DNA of 64,000 bases, taken from NCBI GenBank assembly GCA_024698925.1, contig JAILQO010000008.1, positions 1 through 64,000 of the forward strand, read 5' to 3'. Made by a program: the position numbers and the translations under genes. Shown one piece after another: positions 24,490 to 33,021 of this stretch. The notes beneath the pieces were generated by a model. That model worked only from the letters and a program-made list of their open reading frames with translations, did not search any database and was not told the origin of the DNA. Within the stretch, counting starts at the first letter, position 1; each line of letters begins with the position of its first letter. The stretch comes from Bacteroidaceae bacterium. Its GTDB lineage: Bacteria > Bacteroidota > Bacteroidia > Bacteroidales > Bacteroidaceae.

Positions 24490-26637
24490 ATGAATAAACT
24501 ACACTACATCCCTTTGCTTTTAGGCCTCGGCCTCGGAGCATTCGTCATCACCTCATGTGTAGACAACGACTACGACATTGAGAATATTGACAAGACAATC
24601 AAGGTGGGCAGTGGCGAGTTCAAGCTCCCAATGAGTTCCACCAACAAAATTAAGCTCAACAACCTGTTCAGTCTGGCGGAGGACGGTGCCATCATTAAGA
24701 AGAACGAGAAGTACTACGTTCACACCAGTGGAGCCGCCGATCCACAGAGCATCGAGGTCAGTTCCATCACTTTCCCCGCGCCAAATATTACGGGTATCAA
24801 AGAGACCAACATGGTAATTCTTAATCCTAAATATAGCGGTAATGAGACTACTAAGTCGGTGCCTAGAGATGTGGCTATTGGTATTATCAAAGACTTTACA
24901 TATCCGTACTCTTTTGGTCAGGACATTTACTTCTCTTTTAACGAGCAAGATGCAGACGAACCTGTGACGCCCGAAATCATCGGTTTCAAGGACGTCGGAT
25001 TTGATGGACAGCAGATTAGGTTCAACGTCTACCTGAAGAACCCAGATCCAGATCCCCTCCATCAGTCTATCAAGCAACTTTATTTTGACGATTTTTATAT
25101 TGATCTGCCTTTTGGTCTTGACATTACAAAGGCCTCATTCAAGCCAGGTATCTCAGCAGACGAATTTACCGTTACACCTGTAGTGGATGATGACAATAAG
25201 CGTATCAGGCTGACATTCTTTAAGGCATTGGAAGAGGAGGAGACAGAATCTGCAGAATTGGCTGCTCGCAGAATCTTCAAAGTGTCTGGAGATTACAACA
25301 TAGCTACCATCGCAATTAGCGTGGAAAAGATTGAAGTGAATGATGATTCTTTCTTCAAATTTACACCTCCCGCTAATGAAAATGCAAAGGGAAAGATTGG
25401 CCTGAAAAAGGATGTCGCTCGCATACGAGGTTCCATCAGTATCAAGGGGTCTGACATTAGCGATGAAGATATAGAGAAAGCGTTCCCCACGACCGAGCCT
25501 ATTATCAATGTTAATGATTATAGTGAGATTGGAGCACGACTCTTCCCCTCATACCTAACTTTCAAGGGTGATGGTAATTTCTACAACACCGTCACTGAAA
25601 AGGATGAGATCTCTGTTGCGTCATTCTCCGGTCAGATTCGTCGCGAGATTGATGTCATCAACGATATTGAGCTTAACAACCTGCCCGACTTCCTCAAGGA
25701 AGACGACGTAAAGTTGGATCTTGCCAACCCACAGCTCTACCTGAAGCTCGACTGTGATATCCCCACCGAGATTAAGCTGTTAGACCTGAAGATGGAAGCG
25801 AAAAAGCAAAAAGGCGGTGTCTCTGAGACCATCAATATCGGCACAATCGATTACACCAATGAATACTATATGGACGGTGGCGTACAGAAAAAGAAGCCAT
25901 TGATGCTGCAGCTTGCCCCTGACATCACGAAACTTGACAAGCCCGAAGATGAAGGATGGGCTACTGACAACGCCATTGAGATGCCCATTCAGATTGCCAA
26001 CTTGCCGGATCTTCTCAAAGAAGTTCCCAAGGCGATTTCCATCTATCGTGGAGACCATAAGAAGCTCGTCGTTGAGCTCCCCGATTGTCAGAACGTTGCC
26101 GTTGGAAGGACCTATACCGTTAAACTTGACTATATGGTCAACTGCCCACTTGAGTTCGGTCAAGAGTTCAAAATTTCCTATCGTGGCGACGAGACTGGTT
26201 TGAATCTAGGTGGCGACTTCAACGAACTGGATGTTGACGGCATTGGTATTGAAGCAAAGATTACATCCAACATTCCTCTTAAAGTCAAGCTCAACATTAC
26301 GCCTATTGACAAAAATGGCATTGCCTTGACAGGATTGAGAATTGATAAATACCTGAATGGCGTTCTGCAACCCGGCGATTTGGAAATTCCCGCAGGAACA
26401 ACGGCAAACCCATCTACTGCAAAAATCGGGTTCAAAATTGTCTCTCCAGGTACAGGAAAGATAAGCGATGCCCTCAAAGACACATCAGCCCAACAGTTGG
26501 ATGGTTTCAAGTATAGTGCTGTTTTGGAGCAAGGCGTTTCTAACGAGGCGCTGAGCCCAGACACCTATCTCCAACTGGAAGACATGACAATAACGCTCCT
26601 CGGCGGTATCACCTATAATGACAAAGACAAAAAGTAA
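24490..26637 (+). CDS. large secreted lipoprotein, unknown function
   Basis: 715 residues. Signal sequence and lipobox (MNKLHYIPLLLGLGLGAFVITSC, Cys near 23) followed by an acidic linker, so a lipid-anchored envelope protein. The rest is mostly beta-strand with several similar modules: phrases such as INDIELNNLPDFLKEDDVKLDLANPQLYLKLDCDIP and EMPIQIANLPDLLKEVP look like repeats of one unit. I do not recognise a catalytic motif. It lies 48 bp before a beta-barrel protein gene of DUF5723, with which it probably forms an envelope unit. Confidence 0.7.
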   Translation: MNKLHYIPLLLGLGLGAFVITSCVDNDYDIENIDKTIKVGSGEFKLPMSSTNKIKLNNLFSLAEDGAIIKKNEKYYVHTSGAADPQSIEVSSITFPAPNITGIKETNMVILNPKYSGNETTKSVPRDVAIGIIKDFTYPYSFGQDIYFSFNEQDADEPVTPEIIGFKDVGFDGQQIRFNVYLKNPDPDPLHQSIKQLYFDDFYIDLPFGLDITKASFKPGISADEFTVTPVVDDDNKRIRLTFFKALEEEETESAELAARRIFKVSGDYNIATIAISVEKIEVNDDSFFKFTPPANENAKGKIGLKKDVARIRGSISIKGSDISDEDIEKAFPTTEPIINVNDYSEIGARLFPSYLTFKGDGNFYNTVTEKDEISVASFSGQIRREIDVINDIELNNLPDFLKEDDVKLDLANPQLYLKLDCDIPTEIKLLDLKMEAKKQKGGVSETINIGTIDYTNEYYMDGGVQKKKPLMLQLAPDITKLDKPEDEGWATDNAIEMPIQIANLPDLLKEVPKAISIYRGDHKKLVVELPDCQNVAVGRTYTVKLDYMVNCPLEFGQEFKISYRGDETGLNLGGDFNELDVDGIGIEAKITSNIPLKVKLNITPIDKNGIALTGLRIDKYLNGVLQPGDLEIPAGTTANPSTAKIGFKIVSPGTGKISDALKDTSAQQLDGFKYSAVLEQGVSNEALSPDTYLQLEDMTITLLGGITYNDKDKK

Positions 26638-26685
26638 TAATAGCGACATCAAATCCATATTATTCACCCTTAAACAGACTAGATT

Positions 26686-28095
26686 ATGAAGACTAATATA
26701 AGACTTTTGGTAGCCGCTATTGCACTTTCCTTCTCAGGCGCAGCCCTTGCACAGCAATTTAGCAGCAGCTACTTTATGGAAGGATCCCTGTACCGTCATG
26801 AGCTGAATCCTGGATTCGTCGGCACACAGGGCTACGTGTCCTTATTTGCACTCGGCAACTTACACGTTGGCGTAAATGGCAATTTAGGTGCAGGAGACGT
26901 CCTTTTTAACCGAAACGGGAAGACCGTTACCTTTTTGCACCCAGATGTAACGCCTCAAGATGCCCTTGCCAACATCAAGGAGAATAACAAGTTCCTAGAG
27001 AATCTTAGCATGCCCATCATCAGCGTTGGTTTCAAGGGATTTGGCGGTTTCAACACCTTTGCCATCAATGTGCGAGAATTCACGGGAGTCCACTTCGGCA
27101 ATGACCTATTCGAGATGCTCAAAGAGCTAGACAACAGAAGTTACAAAGTCGGTGAGTTCGGGGTTAATGTCAACTCTTTCGTCGAAGTGGCATTAGGACA
27201 CAGTCGCAAGATTGGTGACAATCTCAGCGTTGGTGCCAAACTGAAATTCTTGGTTGGTGCCGCACGTGTCAATTTCGAGATGGACGACGTAAGCCTCGAT
27301 CTGGAGAGCACCAGCAAATGGACAGCTACCGCACATGCACAAGGCGAAGTCAATGTCACAGGTTTGGATATCAAGACAAAGACCGAAACCAGAAGCGACG
27401 GCACAACCTATGAGAGTTTCGACAAAGTTGACATAAAGAATCCTGGTCCTGGCGGCTACGGATTTGCAGTAGATCTTGGCGCTGAATATGACTTCAAGGA
27501 TATTGTTGATGGCTTGAGAGTGAGCATGTCTCTCTTGGATCTCGGAACAATCAACTGGAAAGAGACTCATGTCATTGCCAATGAAGGAAAGCCATTCGTC
27601 TTTAATGGATTCGATAATATTCAAGTAAAAGATGGCGATGGCAAAAAAATTGGCGACCAGTTGGATGAACTCAAAGATGACTTAAAGGATCTGTACAATT
27701 TGGAAAACAAGGGTAACACTGGTAGTTCCTCACACGGCTTCGGCGTCACATGGAATCTTGGTATTGAATACGAAATCCCCACGTACAAGAAATTGAGCTT
27801 TGGCCTTCTTTCCACCACACGTTTCCAAGGCGACTACACATGGAACGAAGAGCGTTTGAGTATCAACTACGCCCCCGCCCGCTGGTTTGAGTTCAACATC
27901 AACGGTGCATTGGGGACCTTTGGTCCCAGCGTAGGTTGGATGGTCAACCTCCACCCCGTGGGTCTCAACCTATTCGTCGGCATGGACCACATGATTACCA
28001 AAGTTAGCAAACAATTCATCCCGCTACGTAGCAATGCAGACCTCACCTTGGGTATCAATATTCCATTCAATATGCAGCCCAAGAAAACGAACTAA
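26686..28095 (+). CDS. DUF5723 outer-membrane beta-barrel protein
   Basis: 469 residues with signal peptide (about 1-22). The mature start QQFSSSYFMEGSLYRHELNPGFVGTQGYVSLFALGNLHVGVNGNLG and the many Gly/aromatic strands (SVGAKLKFLVGAARVNFEMDDVSLDLES, FEFNINGALGTFGPSVGWMVNLHPVGLNLFVGMDHM) fit a beta-barrel of the DUF5723 family. The family resembles PorP/SprF- or FadL-type barrels in style, but its function is unknown. A terminator follows 25 bp after the stop. Confidence 0.78.
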   Translation: MKTNIRLLVAAIALSFSGAALAQQFSSSYFMEGSLYRHELNPGFVGTQGYVSLFALGNLHVGVNGNLGAGDVLFNRNGKTVTFLHPDVTPQDALANIKENNKFLENLSMPIISVGFKGFGGFNTFAINVREFTGVHFGNDLFEMLKELDNRSYKVGEFGVNVNSFVEVALGHSRKIGDNLSVGAKLKFLVGAARVNFEMDDVSLDLESTSKWTATAHAQGEVNVTGLDIKTKTETRSDGTTYESFDKVDIKNPGPGGYGFAVDLGAEYDFKDIVDGLRVSMSLLDLGTINWKETHVIANEGKPFVFNGFDNIQVKDGDGKKIGDQLDELKDDLKDLYNLENKGNTGSSSHGFGVTWNLGIEYEIPTYKKLSFGLLSTTRFQGDYTWNEERLSINYAPARWFEFNINGALGTFGPSVGWMVNLHPVGLNLFVGMDHMITKVSKQFIPLRSNADLTLGINIPFNMQPKKTN

Positions 28096-28120
28096 CGAAA
28101 AATTAACATAGCCACTCCTA

Positions 28121-28170
28121 AACGGAGGTGCAAAGATAAAAATCAATAAATCTTTGCATCTCCGTTTCTC
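28121..28170 (+). terminator. terminator of the DUF5723 gene
   Basis: A 16-bp stem with one G-U pair (28121-28136 with 28151-28166, core CGGAGGTGCAAAGA) followed by a T/C-rich tract. Confidence 0.75.
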
Positions 28171-28208
28171 TTTATCCTTTTTCATTTGGTTTTCCGCCAG
28201 ATTTAAAG

Positions 28209-28216
28209 TACTTTTG
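28209..28216 (+). promoter_or_regulatory. -7 box of purL
   Basis: TACTTTTG, 31 bp before the start codon. Confidence 0.55.
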
Positions 28217-28247
28217 TGGCGCAAAAAACAAACTATTCATTTTACAC

Positions 28248-31200
28248 ATGGCTATTTCCTTTTTTCGCACTCCACAACAAAGCATTATCGCCACACAGGC
28301 AGACCACTTGCTCACTCCGGAAGAAGTACAAAAACTATGCTGGCTCTATGGCGGCGCATCGCTGATTGAAGCCTCTACTATGGACGGCTATTTTGTTGGT
28401 CCACGCAGAGAAATGATTACCCCATGGAGCACTAACGCCGTAGAAATTACTCAAAACATGGCCCTCAACGGCATCATTCGCATTGAGGAGTATTTCCCAG
28501 TGAAAGACGACAAGGCTGAATATGACCCGATGCTCCAACGACTCTACAACGGGCTTAACCAAGATATCTTCACTGTCAATATCAAACCGGCTCCCATCCA
28601 GAAGATTGAGAATCTGGAGGAATACAACGAGCAGGAAGGATTAGCGCTATCACCCGAGGAGATTGAATATTTGCATCAGGTAGAAAAGCAGCTGGGACGG
28701 AAGCTGACAGACAGCGAAGTGTTTGGCTTTGCACAGATTAACAGCGAGCACTGCCGTCATAAAATTTTCGGCGGAACATTCATCATCGATGGCAAGGAGA
28801 TGCCTAGCAGCCTCTTCCAGATGATTAAACGTACAACGCAGGAAAATCCACATAAGATTATCTCGGCTTATAAAGACAACGTAGCCTTTGCCGAAGGACC
28901 CGTCATTGAGCAGTTTGCGCCTGCTGATCACTCCACAAGCGACTACTTCCAGATTAAAGACATCGAAAGCGTTATCAGCATCAAGGCAGAAACGCACAAT
29001 TTCCCCACTACTGTAGAACCATTCAATGGTGCCTCAACAGGGACTGGCGGTGAGATTCGTGACCGCATGGGTGGTGGTGTCGGTTCATGGCCAATTGCCG
29101 GCACAGCCGTATATATGACCTCCTACCCGAGCAGCCAGCGTCCATGGCTCTACCAAACGCCCGAGCAAATTCTCATCAAAGCATCAAATGGTGCAAGTGA
29201 TTTTGGCAACAAATTTGGGCAGCCCCTGATTACTGGTTCCGTTCTCACTTTCGAGCATGAAGAAAATGGTGAACAATACGGGTACGATAAGGTTATCATG
29301 CTTGCAGGCGGTGTTGGCTATGGCACCAAGCGGGACTGTTTAAAAGGCACGCCTGTGAAAGGTAATAAGATTGTTGTCGTGGGTGGCGACAATTATCGCA
29401 TCGGACTCGGTGGTGGATCCGTCAGTTCCGTTGATACAGGAAGGTACTCCAGCGGTATTGAGCTAAATGCCGTTCAACGCGCTAACCCAGAAATGCAGAA
29501 GCGCGCCAACAACCTTGTTCGCGCATTGTGTGAAGAAGAAGTCAATCCCATCGTAAGCATTCATGACCACGGATCTGCAGGACATGTCAACTGTCTCAGC
29601 GAGTTGGTCGAGGAATGTGGAGGATTAATAGATATGAGTAAATTGCCTATCGGCGACCCGACACTCTCCTCCAAGGAAATTATTGCCAATGAGAGTCAGG
29701 AACGCATGGGCCTCCTCATCCAAGAAGAGCACCTTGACCACGTCCGTAAGATTGCAGACCGTGAACGCGCACCGCTTTATGTCGTTGGTGAGACAACTGG
29801 GGATGCACATTTTGCCTTTGAACAGGCCGATGGTATTCGTCCCTTCGATCTCGACGTGGCACAGATGTTTGGTCACTCACCAAAGACTGTAATGGTGGAT
29901 GAGACAGTGGAGCGTTCTTATCAAAATGTCATCACGGATAGCAAGACTCTATGGCAAGATCTCACCGCAGTCCTCTCCTTAGAAGCTGTTGCTTGTAAGG
30001 ACTGGCTAACCAACAAGGTGGATCGCTCAGTTACAGGCAAGGTCGCTCGTCAACAATGTCAGGGCGAACTACAGTTGCCCCTTTCCGACTGCGGCGTAGT
30101 AGCACTCGACTATCGTGGGCAGAAGGGCATCGCTACAGCTTTGGGGCATGCGCCACAAGCAGGTCTGGCAAATCCCGCAGCAGGTTCCGTCCTCTCTGTT
30201 GCCGAAAGCTTAACAAACATCGTTTGGGCGCCATTGGCAGAAGGACTTGATAGTGTCAGCCTTAGTGCCAACTGGATGTGGCCGTGTCGATCACAGAAGG
30301 GCGAAGATGCACGCTTGTATCAAGCTGTAAAAGCACTCTCCGAGTTCTGTTGTGCGCTTGAAATTAACGTGCCAACGGGTAAGGATAGTCTCTCGATGAC
30401 ACAAAAATACCCAGATGGCACTAAGATTATTGCCCCAGGCACTGTCATCGTCACCTCAGGGGGCGAAGTCAGTGACATTCGCAAGGTCGTGAGCCCAGTG
30501 CTGGCAGATGAGCCCAAAAGCGCGCTTTATCATATTGATTTTTCATTTGATGAACTGCGCCTTGGCGGTAGCGCCTACGCTCAGGCATACGGAAAGGTGG
30601 GCAGCGATGTGCCAACTTGTACAAATCCCGAGTATTTTCGCGATGCGTTTGATGCAGTACAGGAATGTGTTAGCAAAGGACTTCTCCTTGCTGGCCACGA
30701 CATCAGCGCTGGTGGCCTCGTTACCACACTTCTTGAAATGTGCTTTGCCAACACAAAGGGCGGCTTGAAGATTAACCTCAACAACTTCGACGTTAATGAC
30801 ATTACGAAGATCCTCTTCGCAGAGAATCCTGGCGTCGTGGTTCAAGTGAGCAATTCTCATGAGGCAGAATTCAAGAAGCTGATGGATGAAGCCGGCGTAG
30901 GATATATATATATTGGTGTACCCTCTCGTGAGCGTTTCCTCCAAGTACGCAAGAACGAATACGAGGAGTCCTTGGACATTGACCGACTTAGAGATATCTG
31001 GTATCGTCCCTCGTTCAGGCTTGACACAAAGCAAAGCATGAACGATTGTGCAGAAAAGCGATTTGAGAATTACAAGCAACAGCCTCTGCAGTGGCAGTTC
31101 AAGTCTGCATTCACGGGCAAACTCAATCAATATGACTTGAATCCTGAGCGTTGGAAGGAGAATGCGACGGAGAACAAAAGAGTCAAAGCTGCTATTATCC

Positions 31201-31931
31201 GTGAGAAAGGCACAAACGGAGAACGCGAAATGGCATACAGCCTCTATCTCGCTGGCTTTGACGTCAAGGACGTTATGATGACCGATCTTATCACTGGCCG
31301 CGAAACGTTGGATGATATCCAAATGATTGTCTTCTGCGGCGGTTTCTCGAATAGTGACGTACTCGGTTCTGCCAAAGGATGGGCTGGTGCATTCCTTTAC
31401 AATCCGAAAGCAAAAGCCGCTCTCGACCGATTCTATGCGCGCCCTGACACGCTCTCCCTTGGCATCTGCAATGGTTGCCAATTGATGGTGGAATTAGGAT
31501 TACTTGGAGAAGCTGGGCTCGGTTCCAAAATGAGACACAATGACAGCCACAAATTTGAATCAGCTTTCTTAGGCTTGACCATTCCAGAGAACAACAGCGT
31601 CATGTTCCGCACGCTCACTGGCTCAAAACTTGGCATTTGGGTGGCACACGGTGAAGGTAAATTCCATTTGCCACAATCCGAGAATAATTATCATGTTATT
31701 GCCAAATACAGCTACGATGAGTATCCAGCCAATCCCAATGGCTCTGACTATAGCGTTGCTGGCCTTTGCTCTGCTGATGGCCGTCATCTCGCAATGATGC
31801 CACACCTTGAGCGTGCCATCTTCCCATGGCAGTGCGCTTTTTATCCAGCCTATCGCAACAAGGACGAGGTGACTCCCTGGATTGAAGCATTTGTGAATGC
31901 ACGGAAATGGTGCGAGGAGGCTACATGTTAA
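28248..31931 (+). CDS. purL: phosphoribosylformylglycinamidine synthase, single-chain
   Basis: 1227 residues, the large single-chain form. It makes FGAM from FGAR, glutamine and ATP, step four of purine synthesis. N-terminal domain, then the synthase halves (NSEHCRHKIFGGTFIIDGK; SIKAETHNFPTTVEPFNGASTGTGGEIRDRMGGG; HDISAGGLVTTLLEM), and a C-terminal class I glutaminase with nucleophile Cys1074 in GICNGCQLM. The last codons overlap the first chromate-transporter gene by 7 bp, so the purine gene and the transporters are translationally linked. Confidence 0.96.
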   Translation: MAISFFRTPQQSIIATQADHLLTPEEVQKLCWLYGGASLIEASTMDGYFVGPRREMITPWSTNAVEITQNMALNGIIRIEEYFPVKDDKAEYDPMLQRLYNGLNQDIFTVNIKPAPIQKIENLEEYNEQEGLALSPEEIEYLHQVEKQLGRKLTDSEVFGFAQINSEHCRHKIFGGTFIIDGKEMPSSLFQMIKRTTQENPHKIISAYKDNVAFAEGPVIEQFAPADHSTSDYFQIKDIESVISIKAETHNFPTTVEPFNGASTGTGGEIRDRMGGGVGSWPIAGTAVYMTSYPSSQRPWLYQTPEQILIKASNGASDFGNKFGQPLITGSVLTFEHEENGEQYGYDKVIMLAGGVGYGTKRDCLKGTPVKGNKIVVVGGDNYRIGLGGGSVSSVDTGRYSSGIELNAVQRANPEMQKRANNLVRALCEEEVNPIVSIHDHGSAGHVNCLSELVEECGGLIDMSKLPIGDPTLSSKEIIANESQERMGLLIQEEHLDHVRKIADRERAPLYVVGETTGDAHFAFEQADGIRPFDLDVAQMFGHSPKTVMVDETVERSYQNVITDSKTLWQDLTAVLSLEAVACKDWLTNKVDRSVTGKVARQQCQGELQLPLSDCGVVALDYRGQKGIATALGHAPQAGLANPAAGSVLSVAESLTNIVWAPLAEGLDSVSLSANWMWPCRSQKGEDARLYQAVKALSEFCCALEINVPTGKDSLSMTQKYPDGTKIIAPGTVIVTSGGEVSDIRKVVSPVLADEPKSALYHIDFSFDELRLGGSAYAQAYGKVGSDVPTCTNPEYFRDAFDAVQECVSKGLLLAGHDISAGGLVTTLLEMCFANTKGGLKINLNNFDVNDITKILFAENPGVVVQVSNSHEAEFKKLMDEAGVGYIYIGVPSRERFLQVRKNEYEESLDIDRLRDIWYRPSFRLDTKQSMNDCAEKRFENYKQQPLQWQFKSAFTGKLNQYDLNPERWKENATENKRVKAAIIREKGTNGEREMAYSLYLAGFDVKDVMMTDLITGRETLDDIQMIVFCGGFSNSDVLGSAKGWAGAFLYNPKAKAALDRFYARPDTLSLGICNGCQLMVELGLLGEAGLGSKMRHNDSHKFESAFLGLTIPENNSVMFRTLTGSKLGIWVAHGEGKFHLPQSENNYHVIAKYSYDEYPANPNGSDYSVAGLCSADGRHLAMMPHLERAIFPWQCAFYPAYRNKDEVTPWIEAFVNARKWCEEATC
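31914..31919 (+). promoter_or_regulatory. ribosome binding site within the purL end
   Basis: AGGAGG five bases before ATG 31925. It fixes that ATG as the start of the first chromate-transporter subunit, and it is a rare strong Shine-Dalgarno in a genome where most genes lack one. Confidence 0.6.
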
Positions 31932-32452
31932 GCCTCTTCCGCACATTCTTCCACATTGGGCTCTTCACCATCGGTGGTGGCTATGCCATGATTCCGCTTA
32001 TTGAAGCGAAAGTCGTTGACGAGAAGCAGTGGATGAGTCGTGAGGAGCTTCTGGATCTAATGGCAGTAGCACAATCGTGTCCAGGAGTTTTTGCCGTAAA
32101 CATAGCTATTTTCATCGGCTATAAGCTAAAAAAGACTTCAGGGGCCTTTCTCGCTGCGCTTGGTTGCATTCTACCTTCGTTCCTGATTATCTTGGCTATC
32201 GCCCTTTTTTTTCATCAGTTTCAAGACAATATTTGGGTGGCACGTGCCTTCCGAGGCATTCGTCCTTGCGTTGTTGCTCTCATCGCGGCGCCCACATTTC
32301 GAATGGCTCAGACAGCTGAAATCAATCGCTACAACATATGGATTCCTGTCCTCAGTGCCTTCCTTATCTGGATGTTCGGTGTCTCTCCTATTTGGGTAAT
32401 TGCAGCTGCTGGGTTAGGTGGTTTCCTTTATGGTAAATATGTGAAGTCATGA
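31925..32452 (+). CDS. chromate transporter (CHR) family, first half-size subunit
   Basis: 175 residues. LFRTFFHIGLFTIGGGYAMIPLIEAKVVDEKQWMSREELLDLMAVAQSCPGVFAVNIAIFIGYKLKK is the short-chain CHR signature. About five or six hydrophobic segments. Short-chain CHR proteins work as a pair encoded by adjacent genes, as here. Chromate efflux is the known role of some members; the natural substrate in an anaerobe is uncertain. It starts inside purL and overlaps the next gene by ATGA. Confidence 0.85.
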   Translation: MLSLFRTFFHIGLFTIGGGYAMIPLIEAKVVDEKQWMSREELLDLMAVAQSCPGVFAVNIAIFIGYKLKKTSGAFLAALGCILPSFLIILAIALFFHQFQDNIWVARAFRGIRPCVVALIAAPTFRMAQTAEINRYNIWIPVLSAFLIWMFGVSPIWVIAAAGLGGFLYGKYVKS

Positions 32453-33021
32453 TCTACATCCAACTCTTTTATACCTTCTTCCTTATTGGCCTTTTCGGTT
32501 TTGGTGGCGGTTATGCGATGCTCTCTATGATTCAAGGAGAAGTTGTTACCAATCACCATTGGATGACAATGGGCGAATTCACAGATATTGTAGCTGTCTC
32601 GCAAATGACACCAGGCCCCATTGGAATTAACTCCGCTACCTATGTGGGATACACCGCCATCATCAACGCTGGCGGCGCCCCGTGGATGGGTGTCCTAGGT
32701 AGTGCTACCGCCACCTTTGCAGTCGTTCTGCCATCTTTCGTTTTGATGCTGCTGATTTCCAAATTCCTCATGCAATATAAGCATCATCCCATTGTTGAAC
32801 ACATATTCATCGGGTTGCGTCCAGCTGTGGTTGGGCTTTTAGGTGCCGCTTGTCTTCTGTTGATGACCCCTGAGAACTTTTCTACACCATCAGATACCCC
32901 CTGGCAATTCTGGATTAGCATCGCCATTTTCGTAGGGACAATGATTGGCTGTCAAGTTTACAAGTTGAATCCCATTCGCGCTCTCCTATTCTGCGCGCTG
33001 GTAGGAATCCTTCTTTTTTAA
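32449..33021 (+). CDS. chromate transporter (CHR) family, second half-size subunit
   Basis: 190 residues. FYTFFLIGLFGFGGGYAMLSMIQGEVVTNHHWMTMGEFTDIVAVSQMTPGPIGINSATYVGY is the partner half of a CHR pair; the PGPIGIN motif differs from PGVFAVN in the first subunit, as expected of opposite halves. It is coupled to the first subunit by a 4-bp overlap. Its last 36 bp overlap the end of convergent comEC. Confidence 0.85.
   Translation: MIYIQLFYTFFLIGLFGFGGGYAMLSMIQGEVVTNHHWMTMGEFTDIVAVSQMTPGPIGINSATYVGYTAIINAGGAPWMGVLGSATATFAVVLPSFVLMLLISKFLMQYKHHPIVEHIFIGLRPAVVGLLGAACLLLMTPENFSTPSDTPWQFWISIAIFVGTMIGCQVYKLNPIRALLFCALVGILLF

Noticed and set aside
28096-28247. Purine riboswitch before purL
   Set aside because: The hairpin is a terminator of the preceding gene, upstream of the purL -7 box; no conserved purine-aptamer core seen and the leader is too short.
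30543-31481. Open frame of 312 codons on the - strand
   Set aside because: Antisense to the conserved end of purL; no promoter or recognisable domain.
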